52,333 nt of DNA from Stagnimonas sp. (lineage in GTDB: Bacteria; Pseudomonadota; Gammaproteobacteria; Nevskiales; Nevskiaceae), in NCBI GenBank assembly GCA_030652575.1, contig JAUSQI010000156.1, forward strand, positions 1-52,333, read 5' to 3'. Shown here in pieces: positions 23,129 to 30,886 of the stretch. Each line of letters starts with the position of its first letter. The first letter of the stretch is position 1. The position numbers and the translations under genes are program-made. The notes beneath the pieces were generated by a model. It worked only from the letters and a program-made list of their open reading frames with translations. It ran no database searches and had not been told where the DNA came from.

Positions 23129-23628
23129 GGCATCCACCACGACCCGACGCCCTGAGACCGCAGCTGCGTAATGAAGGGGCCTGCCTGGGCTGCCGTCTCG
23201 CTCTTGTCGAGACAGAAACTCAACACGTCGATGTCGCGCCGCAGTTCGGCTTCGCAGCGATCCCAGAACTGCATGGCGGTGAGATTGCGCGACCGCACAT
23301 AGGCGTGGCAGCGGGTGATGCCTTCTGCCTTCAGCACCAGCCACACCGTGTCGATCAGCGCCGTTGCACAGCGGGTGCGGCGATGGTCTGGGCGCACCGC
23401 CAGGTGATAGAGGTAGGCACGTCGGCCATCGTGCCCACAGAGCACCGCGCCGACGATCACGCCTTCTTCTTCGGCGACAAAGCTCAGGCCGTGATTGCGT
23501 TGCAGAAAGCGCCCGAGCGCTTCTGGGCAATCGGATTCTTCGCGCAGCACTAACCCATCGGTGTCTCGCCAGAACGCGATGCACGCGACGAGATCGCGGT
23601 CTTCCATCGGGCGAATAATACGGTTCAT
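23122..23628 (-). CDS. GNAT-family acetyltransferase with altered acetyl-CoA loop
   Basis: A 168-residue protein with a GNAT core: SFVAEEEGVIVGAVLCGHDGRRAYLYHLAVRPDHRR (about 48-85) and later CHAYVRSRNLTAMQFWDRC, the C-terminal Asn-bearing helix. Where most members have R/Q-x-x-G-x-G/A it reads RRTRCATAL, so the first loop Gly is Arg. It could still bind acetyl-CoA weakly or act on another donor. It is convergent with the DUF2970 gene and 5 bases downstream of a ribbon-helix-helix gene. Confidence 0.8.
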   Translation of the reverse strand: MNRIIRPMEDRDLVACIAFWRDTDGLVLREESDCPEALGRFLQRNHGLSFVAEEEGVIVGAVLCGHDGRRAYLYHLAVRPDHRRTRCATALIDTVWLVLKAEGITRCHAYVRSRNLTAMQFWDRCEAELRRDIDVLSFCLDKSETAAQAGPFITQLRSQGVGSWWMPY

Positions 23629-23633
23629 CCGCG

Positions 23634-23825
23634 TCAGCCAGCCTGGTTGGCCGATTTTGATTGGCCCGGTTTCTCGAAGTGAACACCGTGCTTGACGAGG
23701 TAGTCACGGATGAGCTGGCGCACGACCTGCGAGGCCGTCAAATCTTGCTGCGCGCACAACAGCTCGAAGGCTTCCTTCTTGTCAGGGTCGATGAGAATGG
23801 TCAGGCGGGCAGTCTTGGTTTCCAT
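23634..23825 (-). CDS. Ribbon-helix-helix (CopG-like) DNA-binding protein
   Basis: A 63-residue protein starting METKTARLTILIDPDKK. A beta strand (ARLTILID) then two helices (KKEAFELLCAQQ and TASQVVRQLIRDYLV) form the RHH fold of small repressors and antitoxins. No toxin-like partner is adjacent; the following gene is a GNAT, a class that includes toxins, but this GNAT is not an obvious DUF1778-linked TacT type. An extended -10 (TGCTATTAT on the minus strand, 23832-23840) lies just upstream, so the leader is very short. Confidence 0.75.
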   Translation of the reverse strand: METKTARLTILIDPDKKEAFELLCAQQDLTASQVVRQLIRDYLVKHGVHFEKPGQSKSANQAG

Positions 23826-23883
23826 TCCCAGATAATAGCATTCAATGTGTGTTCTATTAACATCATCAGGACGGTGCCAGAAC

Positions 23884-24600
23884 CTACTGCGTCGTCCGAA
23901 AACGAGGTTGGTGAAACAACGCCAGGTAGCCCACACCCCCCAGGAGGCAGGCTCCAGCAGGCAGAAACAGTGCGAGCGACATGGCGCGCTCGCCAACCAG
24001 AACGCCGAGAAAAGTCCCCAGCAGGTATCCGGCAAAAATCAGCGACAGCAGACCCAGGCGCCACAGACCAATCTGCTGGCCCCGCGCTCGTAGCCCCAGT
24101 AGCACGCCGATGTCGGTGACGATGCCGGTCATGTGCGTGGTTCGCAGATTCAAGCCCCGGTAGCTGGTGGCAAGTGCATTCTGCATCCCGCAACCGAAGG
24201 CGGCGGCGGGCACAGCAAGCCAGCTGCCCTCTGCCAAGAAATGGGCTGCCATCCAGAAAACAAGACCTTGAACGATGACGACGACGCCATACCGCCGCCG
24301 GTGCTGAAACATCTGTCCTTCGGTGCAGAAGCCCGTCAGCGCCGCACCGAGCAGAAATGCCAAGGCGACGCTCGCCGCCATACGAAAGTGGTTGGCGTCG
24401 TGCTTAGCGCCATCCAGTGCCAGGTGGGCAAGTGATCCGGTGACATGGCTAACAGGCACCGAAAAGCTCATCAGCAGAATCACATTCACGTAGCCTGCGA
24501 CCAGGGCCAGCAACGGGCCGCCGATGAAAAGCCATCGGTCGATTTGCAGGGCGGGTTTCTCGGTGTTGGGCATGGGCACGAGTTTAAGGTTCACGAGCAT
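23884..24600 (-). CDS. DUF1275 (YoaK-type) membrane protein
   Basis: A 238-residue protein with about six membrane helices. The N-terminal helix carries GYVNVILLMSFSVPVSHVTGS and a middle helix holds GMQNALATSYRGLNLRTTHMTG, the DUF1275 signature pair. The function is unknown; family members are inner-membrane proteins. The start is uncertain: ATG at 24600 (given) or 24573 (MPNTEKPALQ); neither has a good SD. It overlaps the small gene upstream by 17 bases if the earlier start is used. Confidence 0.85.
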   Translation of the reverse strand: MLVNLKLVPMPNTEKPALQIDRWLFIGGPLLALVAGYVNVILLMSFSVPVSHVTGSLAHLALDGAKHDANHFRMAASVALAFLLGAALTGFCTEGQMFQHRRRYGVVVIVQGLVFWMAAHFLAEGSWLAVPAAAFGCGMQNALATSYRGLNLRTTHMTGIVTDIGVLLGLRARGQQIGLWRLGLLSLIFAGYLLGTFLGVLVGERAMSLALFLPAGACLLGGVGYLALFHQPRFRTTQ

Positions 24601-24820
24601 CGCTCTGAGTCAGACCGATGGTGAACAGCTGACTGGCGATCTGCGGGGTGCAATAGCCGCGAAACGACACACCCCAGATGATCCACAGCACGCCGGGCCC
24701 GACCACTGAAAGCAGCAGGCCGTCGTAACGGCGCTGGGGTCCTGCCAGGTCGGCAGGCATTACAGCGGCAACTGGTGCGCGACGCGAACTGCTCACGGGC
24801 ACCTCCGTGGTTGAGGACAT
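24584..24820 (-). CDS. Small single-span membrane protein (hypothetical)
   Basis: A 78-residue protein with one clear membrane helix (about residues 35-50, LLSVVGPGVLWIIWGVSF), then a CTPQIASQ segment. I do not recognise a family. It is placed immediately before the DUF1275 gene in the same direction, so the two may be cotranscribed. Being so short, it could be a chance frame. Confidence 0.45.
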   Translation of the reverse strand: MSSTTEVPVSSSRRAPVAAVMPADLAGPQRRYDGLLLSVVGPGVLWIIWGVSFRGYCTPQIASQLFTIGLTQSDAREP

Positions 24821-24834
24821 GGACTAAAAAGCAC

Positions 24835-27552
24835 TCACAGCATCGCCGTCATGCGCGCGATGCGCTCGGCCTGGATGCGGTTGAGGTTGCGGAACAAAGT
24901 GGCGGCAATGCGCGGGTGGCGCACGCGCAGGCGTTCGAGATCCTGGCTGTCGAAGCGCAGCAGGCGCACGGCGGTGAGGGCGTCGATGTTGGCGGTGCGG
25001 CGCTGGCCGAAGTAACCCGCCTCACCCATCACCGCGCCGCGGCCCATCGTCGCCAGCGTCTTGCGTTCGTCGTGGCGATCGACCCAGGCCTCCACCTGAC
25101 CATCGACGATCACGTACATGTCGCGGGCGTAGTCGCCCTCGGTGATCACGCGGCTGCCGGCGGGCAGCTTTTCGAGGTTGCTGAGCAGCGCGAAGGTGCG
25201 GGCCTGCCGCAGCGAGAGCCCCGACAACAGCGGGATGGTGTGCTGCGGTGACTGGCCCAGATCCAGCCGCAGGATGTCCCACAGCGTGACGATGCGAACC
25301 ATCGAAGCCAGTGCGGGGGTGAGCGTGATGTCCGACGCCCAAGACAAAAACAGCGTGAAGGCGGCGAGCAGGCCGAACTGCACCTGGCTTTCCATGTCGG
25401 CGCCGGTGAACACCAAAAAGCCGAGGCAGAGCGCGATCATGGTCAGCGTGATGGGGCGCAGCACTTCGGCGAGCGCATGGCGCACGGCCTCGATCTCGCT
25501 GCCACGGGCGCGGGCCTCCTTATTGAAGCGCACCATGTAGTGAATGGTGTCGTCCACCGAGATGCCGAGCACGATGCTGGCGATGATGCTGGTGGTGGGC
25601 GTAAGCCCGATGCCGGTGATCTTGAGCAGGCCGTAATAGATCGCCACCGGCACCAGGTTGGGCAGCAGCGCGAGTGCAGCGGCGCGCGGCGAGGTGAAGA
25701 TCACCGAGAGAATCAGCCAGATCAGAAACACGGTGAGCGCGATGGAACCCCACTGCCCGCCCGTGAGTTGGTCGGCGGTGCGGGTAGCCAGCAGGCTGCT
25801 GCCGGTGAGATGCGCCGACAGCGGTGCGGGCAGTGCGGCCAGCTTGCGGTCGACCCGCTCGGCGAAGGCGGCGAGCGAGCGGGCATCATCGACGGTGACG
25901 CGCACGACGACGGCGGTGGTTTTGTATTGCGCGTCCAGCACCTGCCGCACCTGGTCACCACCGGCAAAGATGAGAATCTGCTTCACTGCGGCCGCACTGT
26001 CGGGGATCACTTCATCCTCGGCGCGGCCATCGCCCAGCGAGCGGTTGAGCAGCTTCACCAGGTCCACGTAGCTGTAGACCGCGCCCACCTCCGGCTGCTC
26101 GCGCAGCCATTTGGCGAGGCCATCCACCTGCGCCAGCAGCGCCGGGTCGGTGAGTGCATCGGTGACGAAGGTTTCGATCAGCACCGTCAGCACGTTCGCA
26201 CCACCGTAGCCGGTGTTGATGGCCTCGTAGTCCTGCCGCACCTGGCTGTCGGCCGGGAAGCTGCGCACGAACTCGGTGCCGGATTCGAGTTGCGTCGCCA
26301 ACACGCCGCCGGTGGTCAGCAGGGCGAGTGCGATGCCCAGAATCAAGCCGCGCCGCTTGATGGAGTACTTCGCCAGCGCCGTGGCGATGCGGTCGTAGAA
26401 GCCGGCGAGCGGATTGCTGCGCGCCGCCTTGCAGCCCAGCACCAGCGTCAGCGCCGGCAGCAGCACAAGCGCAGACAGCATCGACAACAGGATGCCGAAG
26501 GCTGTCAACAGCGCGAATTGGTGGATGGCCGGCAGCGGCGTGACCAGCAACGCCACGAAGCCGGCAATGGCGGTCACGGCGTTGAGCAGCAGCGGCAGTG
26601 CCGCGTGCTTGAGCGCGTTCTGCGCGCGCACCGCGGGCGCACGGCCATCGCTGTGGCGGGTGAAATCGGAGATCCAGTGGATGCAGTAGCAAAGCCCCTG
26701 CGTCACCACCAGCGCGGGCGTGAGGGCGGTGAGCAGATGCAGCTTCCAGCCCATCAGCACCAGCATTGCCATCGTGCCGACCAGGCTCACACCGACCGTG
26801 ATGGCCCCGGCCAGCACCAGCCGCAGATCGCGGAAGGCGAACAGCAGCACCAAGGCGATCACCACGAACACTGCCGGCAGGGTGAACTTCAGGGTCGCCA
26901 GCAACGCGTCGGCCGTCGCGCGTTTGATGACCGGCGCACCGGTGGCGCGCACCTGGCTGCCGGGCACGACCTCCAGTGCCACCGCCACCATGCGATTGGG
27001 GTAATCGTTGAGGCGGAACACCGTCTCGTCGACGCCGCGCAGGGTGATGGCAAACGCCGCCTCCTTGCCATCCTGCGAGATCAGCGTGTTGCCGTAGATC
27101 GGGTTGGCCTGCAACTGCGCGCGCAGGGCTTCGATGCGGCTGGGGTCGGCAGCCGCCTGGGCGGTGAAACTCGATACCTCCAGCGCATCGTCCTCGGTGA
27201 TCAGGTTGGGCGCGTTCTCCAGCGAGAACACATCCGACACGCCCGGCAGTTCACGCAGACGCCCGGCCAGGGCGGCGATGCGGGCCAGGTTGGTGGCGGT
27301 GAACACGCCGTCTTCGAAGCGCACCGAGAGCAGCACCGGGTCGGTGTCGCCGAACACCGCGCGCACGGTTTCGTAGACGGCGCGGTCGGCATCCTGAGCC
27401 GGCAGCAGGCGCTCCATCGCAGGGTCCACCTTGAGCTTGAAGCTGCCGCTCTGCCAGTCCACGCACACCGCCGCCGCCGCCGCCGTCAGCAGCGCGCCGA
27501 GCACCAGCGTCAGCCAGGGCCGTGCGGCGCAGCGGAGCAGGAAATGGAGCAT
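24835..27552 (-). CDS. RND/MMPL transporter fused to a cyclic-nucleotide-binding domain
   Basis: A 905-residue inner-membrane protein. Topology: N-terminal helix, periplasmic loop (about 35-225), five- or six-helix bundle (about 225-400), second periplasmic loop, second bundle (about 605-750), then a soluble tail. The tail (about 770-880) is a cNMP-binding domain: EGDYARDMYVIVDGQVEAW, then MGEAGYFGQRRTANIDAL, retaining the Glu and Arg that contact ribose-phosphate. Regulation of transport by cAMP or cGMP is inferred. A LolA-like periplasmic protein gene is immediately upstream (15-base gap), a pairing common for lipid-handling RND proteins. The substrate is unknown. Confidence 0.88.
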   Translation of the reverse strand: MLHFLLRCAARPWLTLVLGALLTAAAAAVCVDWQSGSFKLKVDPAMERLLPAQDADRAVYETVRAVFGDTDPVLLSVRFEDGVFTATNLARIAALAGRLRELPGVSDVFSLENAPNLITEDDALEVSSFTAQAAADPSRIEALRAQLQANPIYGNTLISQDGKEAAFAITLRGVDETVFRLNDYPNRMVAVALEVVPGSQVRATGAPVIKRATADALLATLKFTLPAVFVVIALVLLFAFRDLRLVLAGAITVGVSLVGTMAMLVLMGWKLHLLTALTPALVVTQGLCYCIHWISDFTRHSDGRAPAVRAQNALKHAALPLLLNAVTAIAGFVALLVTPLPAIHQFALLTAFGILLSMLSALVLLPALTLVLGCKAARSNPLAGFYDRIATALAKYSIKRRGLILGIALALLTTGGVLATQLESGTEFVRSFPADSQVRQDYEAINTGYGGANVLTVLIETFVTDALTDPALLAQVDGLAKWLREQPEVGAVYSYVDLVKLLNRSLGDGRAEDEVIPDSAAAVKQILIFAGGDQVRQVLDAQYKTTAVVVRVTVDDARSLAAFAERVDRKLAALPAPLSAHLTGSSLLATRTADQLTGGQWGSIALTVFLIWLILSVIFTSPRAAALALLPNLVPVAIYYGLLKITGIGLTPTTSIIASIVLGISVDDTIHYMVRFNKEARARGSEIEAVRHALAEVLRPITLTMIALCLGFLVFTGADMESQVQFGLLAAFTLFLSWASDITLTPALASMVRIVTLWDILRLDLGQSPQHTIPLLSGLSLRQARTFALLSNLEKLPAGSRVITEGDYARDMYVIVDGQVEAWVDRHDERKTLATMGRGAVMGEAGYFGQRRTANIDALTAVRLLRFDSQDLERLRVRHPRIAATLFRNLNRIQAERIARMTAML

Positions 27553-27567
27553 GAGGCAGTCTTCTGC

Positions 27568-28341
27568 CTAATTCCCGAGGAAGAAATTGCGCGAATCGAA
27601 GTAGCGGTTGGCGATGTCCTCGCCGCTCTTCACGCCGGTGATCTTGAGCTGGGTCTTGGTGCCGAGCTTGAGGTCGGTCATGGTCGAGTCGTTGACGTAC
27701 CAGTAGTTGCCCGCCTTGGTGATCGCCCCCGTCGCCGCCTGCAAGCGCTTGCGGGTGGTCGCACCTTCGAGAAACTCCACCTTCAATGCCACGCAGCTTT
27801 CATCGTCGATCCAGGCCTTGATGCGCGAATAGTGCGAATCCGCTGCCGGTGCAGGCACCACGCCCAGCACGGTGACGGGCCGGTTGTCGATCTTCTCGCG
27901 CGCTTCGATCTTGGGTGTGGAACCGGTGAAGGCGTTCTGCACCTGCTTGATGTCGGCATACGACAGATCAGTGCCGAACAGCGGGCCGTCGCCCGCGCCG
28001 CCCTTGATGCGCCGGGTCCTGTTGAGCGCCGGCAGGAACACGTACATCTCGTCGCTGCCGACCCCTTCGCGGATCAGATAGGCCGCGCCATTCACATCCG
28101 CGGGCGAGGTGAGCTTGAGCATGGCGCGCAGCAGCTCGTTCTCGCGCTTGGCGAACAGCTTGCCTTGCATCAGGCGTTTTTCGCCCTTGCGATCGACCGA
28201 GGTGAGCTGGAACTCCTGGATGCGCAGCGTGGGCGGAATGTTGCCGCGCATGCAGGCCATCAGCTTGTCTTCCACCGGGCCTGCGTGGGCCGAGGCCACC
28301 ACGCACCACAGCCCGAGCATGCCAGCCAGTTTGCGGATCAT
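27568..28341 (-). CDS. LolA-fold outer-membrane lipoprotein-sorting-like protein
   Basis: A 257-residue protein with a signal peptide (ends SAHAGP) and a beta-rich body: LRIQEFQLTSVDRKGEKR, VYVFLPALNRTRRIKG (as MYVFLPALNRTRRIKG), and IDNRPVTVLGVVP. It fits the COG2834-type outer-membrane lipoprotein-sorting proteins that accompany RND transporters, with a LolA-like half-barrel able to hold an acyl chain. I chose the ATG at 28341 because GGGAGGCGAAG precedes it. The next gene, 15 bases on, is the RND-cNMP transporter, so the pair is one operon. Confidence 0.85.
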   Translation of the reverse strand: MIRKLAGMLGLWCVVASAHAGPVEDKLMACMRGNIPPTLRIQEFQLTSVDRKGEKRLMQGKLFAKRENELLRAMLKLTSPADVNGAAYLIREGVGSDEMYVFLPALNRTRRIKGGAGDGPLFGTDLSYADIKQVQNAFTGSTPKIEAREKIDNRPVTVLGVVPAPAADSHYSRIKAWIDDESCVALKVEFLEGATTRKRLQAATGAITKAGNYWYVNDSTMTDLKLGTKTQLKITGVKSGEDIANRYFDSRNFFLGN

Positions 28342-28436
28342 CTTCGCCTCCCTTCCCGTCTTAGCCTTATGGCGGGGAGTGTATCCGCAGATGCGGCGCG
28401 CTCGTATGCTGCGCGTCATCACAGGGGGATCGGAAC

Positions 28437-29417
28437 ATGCTCACACTGGTTGGCGCAGGCGCGGTTGGTGTCACCCTGGCCACGCATCTGGCCGCCGCAG
28501 GCAAGCCGATACGTCTATATGCGCGGCACAAAGACCAGGCCGGCTTCGCCGCCGCCGGCGGCCTCACGCTCGACCGCCCCCGCCGCGCCGCGCTCAAGGC
28601 CGCACTGCCGCCGCTCACCGACAAGCTGTTCGATGCCGACACGCGCTATCTCGTCATCGCCACCAAGTTCGGTGCGCTCGATGCCCTGCTGGCGCCGCTG
28701 CGCGACGCGCCGCCGACACTCACCGTGGTCAGCACCCTGAACGGCGTGCGCGCCCTGCCGCTGATCCGCGAGCGCCTGCCGCATCTGCAATCCACCGCGC
28801 TCACCATCATGTTCAACGCCCAGCACAGCGGCGTGCTGCATGCGCAGCTCACCACCAAGCCGGCGGTGATCCTGGCCGACGGCGACGCGCCGCTGCGCGC
28901 GCTGCTGGCCGGTACCGGTCTCGCCGTCAGCCATTCGCAGGGGGAGAAAGCCTGCTGGGGCAAGCTGCTCATCAATCTCGCCAACGCCATCGGCGCGCTG
29001 ACGCAAAGCACCTTCCGCGACCTGCTGAGCGACCCCGACCTGCGCGCGATCTTCGTCGCCACGCTCGACGAAGCCGTCGACCGTATCGAGGCCGCCAAGA
29101 TCGACTACAAGCTGCCCATGCCCCTGCCCTATCGCGGCTATCGAGCACTGCTGAAATACGGCGGCGGTGCGACCTGGTGGCTGGCACAGGTGAAGAACGG
29201 GCTGGACGACGGCGCGTATCCCAGCATGGTCAGCGACGTGCGAGCGGGTCGCACGACCGAAGTGCGGCAGCTCAACGGGGAGATCGTCGCACTCGGCGAG
29301 CGGCTCAACCGGCCGGCACCAGTGAATGCCGCGCTGGTGCAGAGGGTCGAAGCACTCGATCTCGCCAAACCTGCGGTACTTACGCCCAAAGTCTTGCGGC
29401 ATGCGCTCGGGCTTTAA
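28437..29417 (+). CDS. 2-dehydropantoate 2-reductase-like protein
   Basis: A 326-residue protein of the PanE/ApbA family. The NADP motif GAGAVG is at residues 6-11, a Lys lies in ATKF (near 78), STLNGVRALPL near 101 holds the Asn, and the C-terminal helical domain includes SMVSDVRAGRTTEVRQLNGEI (near 265-285) with the ligand-binding Ser/Glu. It would reduce ketopantoate to pantoate in pantothenate synthesis; paralogues act on other 2-keto acids. The ATG at 28437 has GGGG/GGA bases upstream. Divergent from the LolA-like gene with 95 bases between. Confidence 0.88.
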   Translation: MLTLVGAGAVGVTLATHLAAAGKPIRLYARHKDQAGFAAAGGLTLDRPRRAALKAALPPLTDKLFDADTRYLVIATKFGALDALLAPLRDAPPTLTVVSTLNGVRALPLIRERLPHLQSTALTIMFNAQHSGVLHAQLTTKPAVILADGDAPLRALLAGTGLAVSHSQGEKACWGKLLINLANAIGALTQSTFRDLLSDPDLRAIFVATLDEAVDRIEAAKIDYKLPMPLPYRGYRALLKYGGGATWWLAQVKNGLDDGAYPSMVSDVRAGRTTEVRQLNGEIVALGERLNRPAPVNAALVQRVEALDLAKPAVLTPKVLRHALGL

Positions 29418-29545
29418 CGGCGGTTTGCTGCACGGGTAGGAGCAGGCGCAACAAATCTTTACCAGTGCGCCCCTAGTCGGGCATGGAACACGTGCGTGAA
29501 ACTGCGCTCTCTAGCGTTAGAGCTTCTTTCAACCAGCACACCACC

Positions 29546-30886
29546 ATGAGCGAAACCACTCGTCCCGCCACCTCACGCACTCCGCGCCGCCGCTGGTGGT
29601 TGTTGGCCCTGATACTCGCGTTGGTCATCGCAGGCGCAGGCTTTGCCTGGAAGCGCGCCAAGGCCGCCGACCCCGCTGCCAACCTGCGCTTCGCGACCGT
29701 CGAGCAGGGTGATCTGGAAAAAACCGTGACGGCCGTCGGTTCGCTCAAGGCGAAGGAATACGTCGATGTCGGCACCCAGGTGTCCGGTCGCATCCTCAAG
29801 ATCCAGGTCGCCATTGGTGATCGCGTCGCCAAGGGCGATCTCATCGCCGAGATCGACCCGACGGTGTATGCCTCCACCGTGAGCAAGGACCGCGCGAACC
29901 TCGACAACCTCAAGGCACAGCTCGCACAACGGCAGGCCGAACTGGTGCTGGCCAACGAGCAGGCCGCGCGCAACGAGCGCATGGCCGCCGCCAAGGCCGT
30001 GAGCGAAGACACCGTGCAGCAGGCGCAATCCGCCGCCCGCGTGGCCGCCGCCGCAGTGCAGTCCGTCGGCGCGCAGATCAAGGCCGCGCAGGCGACCCTC
30101 GACGGCGATCTGGCCAACCTGAGCTACACCAAGATCTACTCGCCGATGGACGGCACGGTGGTGGTGCAGGACACCCGCCAGGGCCAGACCGTCAACTCCA
30201 CGCAGTCGGTCGCCGTGGTGGCACAGATCGCCAACCTCGATGTGATGACGGTGTGGGCACAAGTTGCCGAGGCCGACATCAGCCGCATCACGCCCGGCAT
30301 GCCTGCCTACTTCACCACGCTCGGCGCGCCGGAGCGCCGCTGGCAGGGCAGCGTGCGGCAGGTGCAGCCCACGCCCACCACCACCAACGACGTGGTGCTC
30401 TACAACGTGCTGGTCGATGTCGACAACCGCGAACGCGCGCTGCTGCCGGCCATGACGGTGCAGGCCTTCTTCGTGCTGGCCAAGGCGAAGGACGCCGTGC
30501 TGGTGCCGCTCGGCGCCTTGAAGCCAGACCCCGCCAGCCCGCCCGCAAGCGGTGAGAAGCGCAAGCGGCGTGACAAGGCCGGTAGCGCGCCCAAACCCGA
30601 TGCCGCAGACGCGTCCGAAGGTGAAAAGCGCAAGCGCCGCGAAAAACCCGATGGCACATCGGCGCAACAAGGCACGCCTTATCTGGTGCAAGTGAAGACC
30701 GCACAAGGCCTTGAGACGCGGCCCGTGCGCGTCGGCCTCACCACCCGCACGCAGGCCGAGGTGCTGTCGGGCCTGAGCGTGGGTGAAGAGATTGTGGTGG
30801 GTGAAAAATCCACCGCACCGGTCGGCAAGGCCGGGCCGGCCACCGCCGCGCCGCGCATGCCGGGCGGCATGGGTCCGCGCCTGTGA
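29546..30886 (+). CDS. macA: MacA-like periplasmic adaptor of ABC efflux pump
   Basis: A 446-residue membrane-fusion protein. N-terminal anchor (WWLLALILALVIAGAGF), lipoyl halves GTQVSGRILKIQVAIGD and IYSPMDGTVVVQDTRQGQ flanking a coiled-coil hairpin (about 110-190), a beta-barrel domain, and a C-terminal membrane-proximal domain. An unusual insertion near 350-390 repeats GEKRKRR(D/E)K twice around an acidic-Pro spacer. The GTG start of macB overlaps its stop by 4 bases. The start is uncertain: ATG at 29546 (given) or an earlier ATG at 29483. It links MacB to the outer-membrane channel. Confidence 0.9.
   Translation: MSETTRPATSRTPRRRWWLLALILALVIAGAGFAWKRAKAADPAANLRFATVEQGDLEKTVTAVGSLKAKEYVDVGTQVSGRILKIQVAIGDRVAKGDLIAEIDPTVYASTVSKDRANLDNLKAQLAQRQAELVLANEQAARNERMAAAKAVSEDTVQQAQSAARVAAAAVQSVGAQIKAAQATLDGDLANLSYTKIYSPMDGTVVVQDTRQGQTVNSTQSVAVVAQIANLDVMTVWAQVAEADISRITPGMPAYFTTLGAPERRWQGSVRQVQPTPTTTNDVVLYNVLVDVDNRERALLPAMTVQAFFVLAKAKDAVLVPLGALKPDPASPPASGEKRKRRDKAGSAPKPDAADASEGEKRKRREKPDGTSAQQGTPYLVQVKTAQGLETRPVRVGLTTRTQAEVLSGLSVGEEIVVGEKSTAPVGKAGPATAAPRMPGGMGPRL

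Noticed and set aside
25477-28740. Plus-strand open frame of 1087 codons opposite the RND-cNMP and LolA-like genes
   Set aside because: Spans two clear genes on the other strand and has shadow-like His/Arg/Gln bias.
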